64,000 bases of DNA, taken from NCBI RefSeq assembly GCF_964340835.1, contig NZ_OZ204251.1; one strand, written 5' to 3'. The translations under genes and the position numbers were made by a program. Under the pieces are notes generated by a model that saw nothing but the letters and a program-made list of their open reading frames with translations, did no database searches and was not told where the DNA came from. This DNA comes from Bombilactobacillus bombi. GTDB taxonomy: Bacteria; Bacillota; Bacilli; Lactobacillales; Lactobacillaceae. This document shows positions 1 through 7,490 of this stretch, piece after piece; within the stretch, counting starts at the first letter, position 1; every line of letters begins with the position of its first letter.

Positions 1-2
1 AT

Positions 3-44
3 TTTGCTAGTGCTATTTTAGACTTGTTAAAGCCGGAAAATTAA
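3..44 (+). CDS. C-terminal end of an upstream gene (partial)
   Basis: An open frame enters from the left edge and ends at TAA 42-44. Its last 13 residues read FASAILDLLKPEN. In lactobacilli the gene before radC and mreB is often folC (folylpolyglutamate synthase), so this may be its tail, but 13 residues cannot prove that. The gap to radC is 50 bases with no clear terminator, so radC could be cotranscribed with it. Confidence 0.4.
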   Translation, partial: FASAILDLLKPEN

Positions 45-94
45 ATAAAATAGAGTTTGTTTTTGGTAATTTACCTCAGAATAATTGAGGTGAT

Positions 95-745
95 ATGATG
101 GAAATACGAGAACAAGTTCAACGCTTTGGTATAGTTAGTCTAACTACAGAAGAATTGTTTGCTCTAATTATTGGTTCGGGTACTAAAAATAATCATGTGG
201 AACAAATTGTTCAACAGTTAGCATTGTTGTCAAATAATTTTAGTGATGTATCTGTTTTAACCGCACATAATTTATTAAAGATTAATGGTATTGGCCCAGC
301 AAAGCAGGGACAAATTTTGGCTATTATCGAATTATGTCGGCGATTGAATTATCAACAGCGGCTGCGCAATCACCAACAAATAACAATTCCATTATTAGCA
401 CAGCATTTGATTAAGAAATATAGTAATTATCAGCAAGAAGAATTGATAGGTATCTATCTTGATATAAACCACTGCGCGCTAATAGAAAAAAATCTTTTTC
501 GTGGAACTTTAACTGCTGCAACAGTGCATCCACGTGAAGTTATTCAAACGGCATTGTTAGTTCCCTGTGCTAATCTGGTGATAGCTCATAATCATCCTAG
601 TGGAAATTTACGTCCATCTAAGGCCGATTTGGCCTTTACCCAAAGGTTGCAATCTTGCTGTGAACTTTTTAGTATTAATTTAATTGATCATTTAATTATT
701 GGTAACGGAGAATATTTGAGTTTACAAGAACGCGGATTAATGTAA
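95..745 (+). CDS. radC: RadC family JAB/MPN-domain protein
   Basis: RadC-family protein of 216 residues. A helix-hairpin-helix-like stretch (LLKINGIGPAKQ) lies near residues 60-71. It is followed by the JAB/MPN metal-binding motif HNHPSG at 165-170 with the downstream Asp near 178. The family was named for DNA repair, but its biochemical role is unsettled. The N terminus is a little shorter than in many homologues. GAGGTGAT at 87-94 precedes two in-frame ATGs (95 and 98), so the exact start is uncertain by one codon. It lies just before mreB, a very common arrangement in Firmicutes. Confidence 0.9.
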   Translation: MMEIREQVQRFGIVSLTTEELFALIIGSGTKNNHVEQIVQQLALLSNNFSDVSVLTAHNLLKINGIGPAKQGQILAIIELCRRLNYQQRLRNHQQITIPLLAQHLIKKYSNYQQEELIGIYLDINHCALIEKNLFRGTLTAATVHPREVIQTALLVPCANLVIAHNHPSGNLRPSKADLAFTQRLQSCCELFSINLIDHLIIGNGEYLSLQERGLM

Positions 746-751
746 TTATTA

Positions 752-780
752 TTTTTAATTAATTTTTTCTATGATATAAT
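752..780 (+). promoter_or_regulatory. Probable mreB operon promoter (extended -10)
   Basis: TATAAT at 775-780 is preceded by TGA, giving an extended -10 (TGNTATAAT). The -35 at 752-757 (TTTTTA) is weak, with a 17-base spacer. It sits between radC and mreB and would drive mreBCD and probably minCD. Confidence 0.55.
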
Positions 781-825
781 TTAGAAGATAGTTTAAGTAC
801 GCTTTTAGTTTAAGGAGATAGTGTC

Positions 826-1830
826 TTGTTTGGAATGCGATCACGAAATGTTGGAATAGATTTAGGTACAGCAAATACAATTGTTTATGTTGACGGGAAA
901 GGTATTGTTTTAAGGGAACCTTCTGTCGTAGCTAAAAAAGTTGCTAGTGGAGAAGTCGTTGCTGTTGGCGAGCAAGCAAGAGCAATGATTGGTCGAACTC
1001 CTGGCAGTATAAAAGCTATTCGCCCGATGAAAGATGGTGTTATTGCTGATTATGATACTACAGCAGCAATGATGCAATATTTTTTAAAAAAAGCAGTTGG
1101 CAATGCTAAGCCTTCTGTAATGGTTTGTGTACCTAGTGGTGTTACGGAAGTCGAAAAGCGTGCCGTTATTGAAGCAACTCAGCATGCCGGTGCGCGCGAT
1201 GCTTATTTGATAGAAGAACCTTTTGCTGCTGCTATTGGTGCCGGTTTGCCAGTAATGGATCCTACAGGTAGCATGGTAGCAGATATAGGTGGTGGAACTA
1301 CTGATGTAGCCACCATTTCTCTTGGCGGGATTGTTTCTAGTCGTTCAATTAGAATGGCCGGAGATAAGTTTGATGAATCCATTATTGCTTATATTCGTCA
1401 GGAATTTAATCTTTTAATTGGTGAACGCACGGCTGAACAATTAAAGATGGAAATTGGTTCGGCTTCGGTTGAAAAAGCATCAGAGCTTCCAAATATGAGT
1501 ATTCGCGGTCGCGATTTGGTTACTGGATTGCCTAAGACAGTAGATTTAGCTGCCGTCGATGTTGCTAAGGCTATTCATGAAGATATTGAAGAAATAGTAA
1601 ATGCTATTAAAGAAACTTTAGAAGAAACGTCACCGGAAATTTCTGCGGATGTGATAGATCATGGGATTGTGCTGACTGGTGGAGGTGCTTTACTCAGTAA
1701 TTTGTCTGAAGTTATTTCAGATTCTACTAAAGTGCCAGTATTTGTAGCACAGGATCCACTTGATTGTGTAGCAATTGGTACTGGAGAATCTTTGAAAAAT
1801 CTTGATGTTATACGACAACAACACCGCTAA
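826..1830 (+). CDS. mreB: Rod-shape determining protein MreB
   Basis: Actin-like ATPase of 334 residues that polymerises under the membrane and guides lateral wall synthesis. The nucleotide-binding fold is clear: the phosphate-1 motif GIDLGTANT near residues 10-18, DIGGGTTDVA near 154-163, and LTGGGALL near the C terminus. The start is TTG at 826, with AAGGAG at 813-818. It is the first gene of mreBCD-minCD, and a terminator-like hairpin follows its stop codon. The length is normal for the family. Confidence 0.97.
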   Translation: MFGMRSRNVGIDLGTANTIVYVDGKGIVLREPSVVAKKVASGEVVAVGEQARAMIGRTPGSIKAIRPMKDGVIADYDTTAAMMQYFLKKAVGNAKPSVMVCVPSGVTEVEKRAVIEATQHAGARDAYLIEEPFAAAIGAGLPVMDPTGSMVADIGGGTTDVATISLGGIVSSRSIRMAGDKFDESIIAYIRQEFNLLIGERTAEQLKMEIGSASVEKASELPNMSIRGRDLVTGLPKTVDLAAVDVAKAIHEDIEEIVNAIKETLEETSPEISADVIDHGIVLTGGGALLSNLSEVISDSTKVPVFVAQDPLDCVAIGTGESLKNLDVIRQQHR

Positions 1831-1859
1831 AAAGGTGGGGGAGGCCCCGCTTTTTTATT
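1829..1859 (+). terminator. Terminator-like hairpin between mreB and mreC
   Basis: The stem pairs AAAAAGGTGGGG with CCCCGCTTTTTT (two G-U pairs) around a GAGG loop, followed by TTTATTTT. It resembles an intrinsic terminator, but mreC starts only 16 bases downstream. It probably lowers rather than stops transcription into mreCD-minCD. Confidence 0.65.
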
Positions 1860-1874
1860 TTAATGGAGGGTTTC

Positions 1875-2735
1875 ATGCGGAACTTTTTTTCTAACAAAAA
1901 GTTAATCATTATTATGGTTCTTGTAATTGTTGTAGTTTCAATGATTACAGCATCTTTAACATTTGGACAAAAAAGAGCACGGCCAACTATTATTCATCAG
2001 GCAGGTAATGATGGTTTGGGTGTGATTGGTAATGTTGTATCGATGCCAATTAATGGAATACGCAACATAGGTGATAACGTTCAAAGTTTATTTAATACCT
2101 ATCAAGAGAATCGACAATTAAAGTCACACTTGGATGATTTGGCTCAAACTAAAGCTCAAATTAGTGCTCTTAAAAAAGAAAACAAAGATTTAAAGCAACA
2201 AGTTAAACTAAATAAAACTTTAACTGATTATCATCAGATGACTGCTTCAGTTATTTCTCGCTCTCCTAATAATTGGCAAAATTATTTATTAATTAATAAA
2301 GGAGCTCTTTCGGGCATTAAAAAAGATATGCCTGTAATGTCTGGTTCGGGTCTGATTGGTCGAATTGTTGAGGTTAATCAAACTAATTCCAAGGTCAGTT
2401 TGATTTCGACAGATAAGTCTTTAAGTAATAAGTTTGCAGTCGAGATTACTAAAGATGACGGCACGGATACTAGTGGAATTATTGGGCGTTATGACAAAGA
2501 TGATAATTTATTAGTGATGACCAATGTTGATTCACCAGAAAAAATCAAAGCTGGACAGCAAGTTATTACCTCTGGTCTAGGCGGTTTAACGCCGAGGGGC
2601 TTATATGTTGGCAAAGTAGTAAAAGTGAAAAAAGATGATTATGGATTAGTATCATCGGTTTTTGTTAAACCAGCTACTGATTTAAATAACTTCACAATTG
2701 TAACTGTTATTAGTCGGGATGTTGAACATGGTTGA
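1875..2735 (+). CDS. mreC: Rod-shape determining protein MreC
   Basis: Bitopic membrane protein of 286 residues that links MreB to the periplasmic-side wall synthesis machinery. There is one N-terminal transmembrane segment (about residues 8-30) and a coiled coil (about 75-110, rich in K, E and Q). The beta-rich MreC domain follows, with motifs such as VMSGSGLIGRI and GLTPRGLYVGKV. I place the start at ATG 1875 because GGAGGG (1865-1870) lies just upstream; the in-frame ATG at 1863 has no ribosome site. Its end overlaps the start of mreD. Confidence 0.93.
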   Translation: MRNFFSNKKLIIIMVLVIVVVSMITASLTFGQKRARPTIIHQAGNDGLGVIGNVVSMPINGIRNIGDNVQSLFNTYQENRQLKSHLDDLAQTKAQISALKKENKDLKQQVKLNKTLTDYHQMTASVISRSPNNWQNYLLINKGALSGIKKDMPVMSGSGLIGRIVEVNQTNSKVSLISTDKSLSNKFAVEITKDDGTDTSGIIGRYDKDDNLLVMTNVDSPEKIKAGQQVITSGLGGLTPRGLYVGKVVKVKKDDYGLVSSVFVKPATDLNNFTIVTVISRDVEHG

Positions 2736-3258
2736 ATTAAAAAGTAAAACAGCTAAATATATTGAGCAATTTTGTTTGCTGTTGTTGGGATTTTTTTTGG
2801 ACGGAGTAATCAAAAGTGTGTTCCCAATTTTAAATAGGTCAACTTTTCAAGTATCAGTACAAATAATGCTGATAATTCTTGTAATGATGATTCTCCGTGA
2901 TCCTCATGAAAATAACCATTTGTTTTTTTATAGTCTGATATTGGGCATTTTATATGATTCATATTATTCTCGTATTTTTGGCTTATACACAGTAATATTT
3001 CCATTAACGGTGTTTATTGTGCAAAAAATTCAAGACTACGTTCCAGAATCGATCCTTTTTGAGTGGAGTACTTATTTTATTGTGTTAACAGTATCACTGA
3101 TTTATCTTTACTTGATTGGTTCATTTTTGAATTTGGTAATGGTCGATGGAACTAGGTTTATTACTGATTGGTTAGGGCCGACCTTATTAGTAAATTCTGT
3201 AATATTTTTAATATTGTATTTTATTTTAAAAAAAGTAATTAGTTGGTTGTGCAAGTGA
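2728..3258 (+). CDS. mreD: Rod-shape determining protein MreD
   Basis: Integral membrane protein of 176 residues with about five hydrophobic segments, in the usual position after mreC. MreD sequences are poorly conserved, so the call rests on topology, length and context. ATG 2728 overlaps the mreC stop codon (2733-2735). ATG 2719 is an alternative start that would add three residues. The two genes are probably translationally coupled. Confidence 0.88.
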   Translation: MVELKSKTAKYIEQFCLLLLGFFLDGVIKSVFPILNRSTFQVSVQIMLIILVMMILRDPHENNHLFFYSLILGILYDSYYSRIFGLYTVIFPLTVFIVQKIQDYVPESILFEWSTYFIVLTVSLIYLYLIGSFLNLVMVDGTRFITDWLGPTLLVNSVIFLILYFILKKVISWLCK

Positions 3259-3274
3259 TTTGGGGAGGTTTCAT

Positions 3275-3940
3275 GTGAAGAGTGTTACATTAAAAGGTAA
3301 AGGTAATAAATATTTTTTAGAACTTAATTCTGATGCGGACTTCTCTGAATCACTAACTGAGATAAAAAAAATGTTACAACAGTTAGTAGATTCCACTTCA
3401 CAACATTCTCAGAAAATACCAATTGTGATTGATTCTCAAAACCGACTCTTAACTAGTGACCAATTCACAGAAATTAAGACTATTATTTCGGAATTTGCTA
3501 TTTTTGAATTGCAACACGTAGTATCGAATGTATTTAGCCGTCAAAAAGTTGAGCAACTATTAGATAAAAATTTTTTAAATATTGAAACAAAGATTATTCG
3601 TTCAGGTAAGGTTGTAGATTATCAAGGTAATTTATTGCTTTTAGGTAATGTTCATAAAGGAGCAATTGTACGTGCCACGGGTGATATTTATATAGGTAGT
3701 CATGTAGAAGGTATTGTTCATGCAGGTTTTCCTAATTATAGCGGAGCCATTCTTACCGGTGATATAAGTCATGCCAGTCAAATTAGAATTAGTGATTTGA
3801 TTCAAATAGTTGCCGATATGGAAGAACAAACATTTAATAATAATTCTTTGTTTTATATTAATGATTTGCATGTACTAACCCAAGATAATATTAGTAATTT
3901 ACATGAAATCAAGCCTCGTCGTGAAATTATTTTAGGTTAA
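3275..3940 (+). CDS. minC: Septum site-determining protein MinC
   Basis: FtsZ-assembly inhibitor of 221 residues that prevents polar septa. The C-terminal beta-helix domain is recognisable by GNVHKGAIVRATGDIYIGSH near residues 125-145, followed by further beta-helical turns; the N-terminal domain is divergent. I choose GTG 3275 because GGGGAGG (3262-3268) is at good spacing; the TTG at 3260 precedes that site. minD follows after 10 bases, so MinC and MinD are made together. No MinE was seen; Firmicutes use DivIVA for topology, and divIVA is also in this window. Confidence 0.88.
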   Translation: MKSVTLKGKGNKYFLELNSDADFSESLTEIKKMLQQLVDSTSQHSQKIPIVIDSQNRLLTSDQFTEIKTIISEFAIFELQHVVSNVFSRQKVEQLLDKNFLNIETKIIRSGKVVDYQGNLLLLGNVHKGAIVRATGDIYIGSHVEGIVHAGFPNYSGAILTGDISHASQIRISDLIQIVADMEEQTFNNNSLFYINDLHVLTQDNISNLHEIKPRREIILG

Positions 3941-3950
3941 GGAGAAAATC

Positions 3951-4760
3951 ATGGGAACATCAATTGTGGTGACATCTGGTAAAGGTGGCGTTGGAAAATC
4001 TACCACAGTAGCCAATTTAAGTTTGGCTTTGGTTAAAGCTGGAAAGCGAATTTGTGTAGTAGATTTAGATGTCGGTTTGCGTAACTTGGATACTATTTTA
4101 GGTTTAAGTGATCGTGTCATTTATGACCTGATTGATGTGATTGAAAATAGGGTTGATGTTTTTCAGGCTTTAGTGCCACATCCTGACTACAATGATCAAC
4201 TATATCTTTTAGCAGCTTCCCAAAGTGCAACCCAACGTAACCTTAAAGTTGATCGCATGCAAGATATTGTGAATGATTTAAAAAGTAGCTTTGATTTTGT
4301 GATTTTGGATTGTCCTGCGGGAATTGAAGCGGGATTTAATGCGGCAGTGTCGGTAGCTGATAGTGCACTAGTTATAACAACACCGGAAATCGCGGCTGTT
4401 AGTGATGCAGATCGTGTTGTTGGTCTTTTGGAAGATGCCAATTTACAATATGGTTTACACCTAGTAATCAACCGCGTGCGTTTACAAATGTTACAAAATG
4501 GTAAATCAATGGATATTCAAAGTATTGTCGATCGATTATCAGTGCCTTTAATTGGTGTGATTGTCGATGATGATGAAGTTATTGCTACTTCTAATAACGG
4601 AGAATCCGTTGTTGCCAGTCAATCTGATAATCCTGCTGCTGTTGGTTACTACAATTTAGCACACCGAATTTTAGGTGAAAATATTCCGCTTAATGAAATT
4701 GAAATTGACAAACCAGTTGACAAAAAGAATGGTTTTTGGTATCGTATGTTTCACCATTAA
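3951..4760 (+). CDS. minD: Septum site-determining ATPase MinD
   Basis: ParA/MinD-family ATPase of 269 residues that recruits MinC to the membrane. The deviant Walker A motif SGKGGVGKSTT lies at about residues 9-19 and the Walker B-like FVILDCPAG near 115. The C terminus ends in a short hydrophobic-basic helix (NGFWYRMFHH) that fits the membrane-targeting tail. AAGGAG at 3939-3944 supports the start. The last 45 bases carry a promoter-like sequence for the transporter leader downstream. Confidence 0.96.
   Translation: MGTSIVVTSGKGGVGKSTTVANLSLALVKAGKRICVVDLDVGLRNLDTILGLSDRVIYDLIDVIENRVDVFQALVPHPDYNDQLYLLAASQSATQRNLKVDRMQDIVNDLKSSFDFVILDCPAGIEAGFNAAVSVADSALVITTPEIAAVSDADRVVGLLEDANLQYGLHLVINRVRLQMLQNGKSMDIQSIVDRLSVPLIGVIVDDDEVIATSNNGESVVASQSDNPAAVGYYNLAHRILGENIPLNEIEIDKPVDKKNGFWYRMFHH
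4717..4745 (+). promoter_or_regulatory. Promoter for the T-box leader, inside the end of minD
   Basis: A perfect -35 TTGACA (4717-4722), a 17-base spacer and a -10 of TATCGT (4740-4745) lie in the last codons of minD. Transcription would start near 4752, just before the T-box stem I. Confidence 0.55.
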
Positions 4761-4770
4761 AAATTAAAAA

Positions 4771-5009
4771 TGACAATGACCAAGATAGATATGAAAAAGC
4801 AATTTTAGAGAGGCTATGGGTGGTGCAAATAGCTATTGCAGTCATAGAACACACTTGTAAGTTGATGGTTAATTACCATACGGCAGCAGCCGTTATTAAG
4901 CAGTAGTTTTTAACTACCTGAGTTGGTTGATGTGAGTCAATCAAAAATTGAGGTGGAACCGCGAGTTCATTCGTCCTCTTGAGTAAATTTACTCAAGGGG
5001 ACTTTTTTT
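4771..5009 (+). promoter_or_regulatory. T-box riboswitch, probable histidine specifier
   Basis: Stem I can be drawn: CAAG 4781-4784 pairs with CTTG 4854-4857, TATGA 4790-4794 with TCATA 4842-4846, GCAAT with ATTGC, and an apical stem carries the GGTGCAA loop. The 3' side of the internal loop reads GAA-CAC-A (4847-4853). This fits the T-box pattern GAA-codon-purine and gives CAC (His). The antiterminator core AGGTGGAACCGCG is at 4951-4963. The terminator is 4973-5009. Uncharged tRNA would favour transcription of the transporter. Confidence 0.85.
4973..5009 (+). terminator. Terminator arm of the T-box
   Basis: GTCCTCTTGAGTAAA pairs with TTTACTCAAGGGGAC over 15 base pairs (with one or two G-U pairs), followed by seven Ts. 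The 5' part overlaps the region that pairs in the antiterminator, as in classic T-box leaders. Confidence 0.85.
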
Positions 5010-5033
5010 ATTTTGGAAAAGGGGGAAATGAAT

Positions 5034-5675
5034 ATGACATATCTAGGAAGAATTTTTCCATCATTAATTGGAGGAGCCAAAATAACATTATTACTATTTG
5101 TAATTACATTAATATTGTCAATTCCTTTAGGTATCATTTTGAGTTGGGGATTAAGAAGTCATTTTAAACTTTTACGTTGGCTTTTGAGCGGATATGTGTG
5201 GTTAATGCGCGGGACACCATTATTATTACAATTAATTTTTATTTTCTATGGTTTGCCAACTATTGGCGTTGTTTTTGAACGTTTTACAGCAGCAATTGTG
5301 GCTTTTACTCTTAATTATGCAGCTTATTTTGCTGAAATTTTTCGCGGAGGGTTACAAGCTGTTAGCCAATCTCAACGAGAAGCAGCGGTTGTTTTAGGGC
5401 TGAATAAATTACAATCATTTCGTTTTATTGTTTGGCCTCAAGTTTTAAAAATTGTTTTGCCCTCAATTGGCAACGAGGTAATTAATCTGGTAAAAGATTC
5501 ATCTTTAGTCTATGTATTAGGTATTGGAGATCTATTACGGGCAGGTAACGTTGCTACTGCTAGAGATGTAACGCTTTTACCGTTACTAATGGTCGGAATT
5601 ATCTATCTAATTATGACGGCCGTTTTAACTTACATTCAATCAAAAATTGAACGGAGGTTTTCTTATTATGAATAA
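5034..5675 (+). CDS. Polar amino acid ABC transporter permease (probable histidine)
   Basis: Inner-membrane permease of 213 residues of the His/Glu/Gln/Arg family. It has about five transmembrane helices, and the EAA-type loop (REAAVVLGLNKLQSFRFIVW) near residues 117-137 contacts the ATPase. GGGGGAA at 5021-5027 favours ATG 5034 over upstream in-frame starts. It is the first gene of a permease-ATPase-binding protein operon behind a T-box. T-box-controlled His transporters called HisXYZ have been predicted in Lactobacillales; the substrate here is inferred only from the specifier codon. Confidence 0.88.
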   Translation: MTYLGRIFPSLIGGAKITLLLFVITLILSIPLGIILSWGLRSHFKLLRWLLSGYVWLMRGTPLLLQLIFIFYGLPTIGVVFERFTAAIVAFTLNYAAYFAEIFRGGLQAVSQSQREAAVVLGLNKLQSFRFIVWPQVLKIVLPSIGNEVINLVKDSSLVYVLGIGDLLRAGNVATARDVTLLPLLMVGIIYLIMTAVLTYIQSKIERRFSYYE

Positions 5676-6315
5676 ATTGCAACCAATTCTAGAATTAGAT
5701 AATGTCACCAAATCATTCAACGGCCAAATAATTTTTCAAGATATTAATCTGGAAATCCAACCAAATACAATATTATCCATAGTTGGTCCCAGCGGAATCG
5801 GCAAGACAACTTTACTGCGAACTATTTTGGGATTAGAAAAAATTGACAGTGGGAAATTTTTATTAAACGGAAAAAGCTTCAATCCACAAAATCATCAACA
5901 AAATAATATTGGCGTTGTTTTTCAAGATTATCGCTTATTTCCAAATTTGTCGGTTTTGGAGAATATTATTTTGGCTCCGGTACAAGTTCAAAAAAATTCA
6001 CGGACAAAAGCTATTGAAGCAGCGGATAAATTGCTAACATCTTTAGGGCTAGTTGATAAAAAAGATTTATATCCTTATCAATTATCCGGTGGACAAAAAC
6101 AACGTGTTGCTATCGCTCGGGCTTTGATATTGCAACCTAAAATTCTTTGCTATGATGAACCAACTAGTGCATTAGATGCAGATAGTAAGTGGCAAGTTGC
6201 TGACCTATTAGAACAATTTCGAACATTAAAAATGACACAGTTAGTTGTGACCCATGATTTGGAATTTGCTCAAAAAATATCAGATAAAATATTTAAATTG
6301 GAGCGACCAACATGA
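5668..6315 (+). CDS. Amino acid ABC transporter ATP-binding protein
   Basis: Cytoplasmic ATPase of 215 residues that powers the permease encoded just upstream. It has Walker A GPSGIGKTT (usual consensus GxxGxGKS/T, about residues 36-44) and a Q-loop in VVFQDYRLFP. The signature LSGGQKQRVAIARA lies near 130-143, Walker B ILCYDEPTSALD near 152-163 and the H-loop in VVTHD. ATG 5668 overlaps the permease end by 8 bases; CGGAGG (5652-5657) is the ribosome site. It is somewhat short (about 240 residues is usual), lacking C-terminal extras. Confidence 0.92.
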   Translation: MNKLQPILELDNVTKSFNGQIIFQDINLEIQPNTILSIVGPSGIGKTTLLRTILGLEKIDSGKFLLNGKSFNPQNHQQNNIGVVFQDYRLFPNLSVLENIILAPVQVQKNSRTKAIEAADKLLTSLGLVDKKDLYPYQLSGGQKQRVAIARALILQPKILCYDEPTSALDADSKWQVADLLEQFRTLKMTQLVVTHDLEFAQKISDKIFKLERPT

Positions 6316-7103
6316 AAAAAATAATAGTTTTCTTAGAAAGTATTTGTCTTTTAATTAGTTTATGTGCTTGTGGCCAAAAGCAACGTGTTGGTACAGATCA
6401 AGCTACCTTGATTGTTGGTGTGGATGATTCTTTTGTGCCAATGGGATTTCAATCTGACAGCGGTAGATTAACCGGTTTTGATATTGATTTAGCTAAAGCT
6501 GTGGGTAAAAAAATTCATCGTAAAATGGTTTTTCAGACAATTGACTGGTCAATGAAAGAAACTGAATTACGCAATCGGACTATTGATTTGATTTGGAATG
6601 GCTATACTAAAACACCAGAAAGAGCAGCAAAAGTATATTTTTCACAACCTTATTTACGTAATCAACAAGTAGTTGTAGTTAAACAAACAGATAAAATCAC
6701 ACAATTAAGTCAATTACGTGATAAGAATGTTGGGGTTCAATCTAGTTCAACAGGATATGAGGATTTAATGCAACAACCCCATATTTTAAAACAATTTATT
6801 CGTAATCAAACCCCCATACAATACGATAATATTCAAAATGGGATGATGGATTTAAAAGCTGGTCGTATTCAAGGATTTCTAATCGATCGCGTATTTGCAG
6901 AATATTATTTGAAACATGATCGCTCCCAAGACCGATTCAAAATTTTAGTTACGCCGTATCACAGTGAAAGTTTTGCCGTTGGCTTGCGTAAAGATGATTA
7001 TCGGTTGCAAAAGCAAATTAATCAAGCGTTACAACAACTGAAAAAAACTGGTCAGTTACAGAAATTAAGTTACTATTGGTTTGGCAAAGATATTAGTCAA
7101 TAA
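6312..7103 (+). CDS. Amino acid ABC transporter substrate-binding lipoprotein
   Basis: Extracellular solute-binding protein (family 3, SBP_bac_3) of 263 residues. The N terminus is a lipoprotein signal (KK, hydrophobic core, lipobox-like LCAC with Cys near residue 19), so it should be anchored to the outer face of the membrane. The bilobal SBP body includes GFDIDLAKAVGKK near 52-64 and the second-lobe KNVGVQSSSTGY. It overlaps the ATPase gene by 4 bases (ATGA). The ligand is presumably histidine because of the T-box leader, but no binding residue proves this. Confidence 0.88.
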   Translation: MKKIIVFLESICLLISLCACGQKQRVGTDQATLIVGVDDSFVPMGFQSDSGRLTGFDIDLAKAVGKKIHRKMVFQTIDWSMKETELRNRTIDLIWNGYTKTPERAAKVYFSQPYLRNQQVVVVKQTDKITQLSQLRDKNVGVQSSSTGYEDLMQQPHILKQFIRNQTPIQYDNIQNGMMDLKAGRIQGFLIDRVFAEYYLKHDRSQDRFKILVTPYHSESFAVGLRKDDYRLQKQINQALQQLKKTGQLQKLSYYWFGKDISQ

Positions 7104-7113
7104 CAACTATTAA

Positions 7114-7141
7114 GGGTTGGAACAAAATTTTATTCCAACCC
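7114..7141. terminator. Hairpin between converging genes
   Basis: GGGTTGGAA (7114-7122) and TTCCAACCC (7133-7141) form a 9-base-pair stem around a 10-base AT loop. It lies between the transporter operon (plus) and the small DUF4044 gene (minus). Neither side has a strong T-run, so termination may be partial. Confidence 0.5.
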
Positions 7142-7149
7142 CTAATAGT

Positions 7150-7260
7150 TTACATAAATGAAATGAATGCACTCGCTACAACTCCGACTAATGTCACAAT
7201 AACCATTAGCCAAATAACAGCTTGAATAATTCTGGTAGTAATACTCTTCTTTTTCTTCAA
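7150..7260 (-). CDS. DUF4044-like small membrane protein
   Basis: A 36-residue frame on the minus strand starts at TTG (7260-7258) with AAGGTG upstream at good distance. A GTG start at 7269 would add three residues. The product has a basic start (KKKKSITTR) followed by one long hydrophobic helix (IIQAVIWLMVIVTLVGVVA) and a short tail. Size, sequence style and position next to mraZ fit DUF4044 proteins of lactobacilli, whose function is unknown. It likely spans the membrane once. It points away from mraZ and has its own, unclear, promoter. Confidence 0.7.
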   Translation of the reverse strand: MKKKKSITTRIIQAVIWLMVIVTLVGVVASAFISFM

Positions 7261-7393
7261 ATTTTTCACCTTGATTTACTATACAATATCTTTGCAATCA
7301 TGTTACGTGAAATAACCTTAAAATGCAACTAATCTCTATAACAAATCGCTCATAACTATATGGTAGTGATTATTATACCTATAAGCTAAGTAA

Positions 7394-7422
7394 TTGAAAT
7401 TTTTTTAAAAAGTTAATATGGA
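7394..7422 (+). promoter_or_regulatory. Possible mraZ promoter
   Basis: TTGAAA (7394-7399), 17 bases, then TATGGA (7417-7422). The -10 is weak. Its value is its position: the expected start of transcription (about 7429) lies directly before the GTGG repeats. Confidence 0.35.
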
Positions 7423-7435
7423 TTTGGGGTAAACA

Positions 7436-7459
7436 GTGGTGATAGGTGGAAGATTGTGG
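7436..7459 (+). promoter_or_regulatory. MraZ operator: three GTGG boxes at 10-base period
   Basis: GTGG occurs at 7436-7439, 7446-7449 and 7456-7459, exactly 10 bases apart, so all face the same side of the helix. A weaker GGGG lies one period upstream (7426). MraZ is known in other bacteria to bind GTG-rich direct repeats with this spacing in its own promoter. This makes it a likely autoregulatory operator for the whole division cluster. Confidence 0.75.
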
Positions 7460-7490
7460 TAATATTCAGTTATATGGTAGGGGTGATTGT

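Noticed and set aside
4979..5167. Open frame across the T-box terminator into the permease gene
   Set aside because: It starts in the terminator stem and is out of frame with the permease; no ribosome site.
7446..7490. Longer MraZ from GTG 7446
   Set aside because: The codons are operator bases, and the family start with a good site is 7491.
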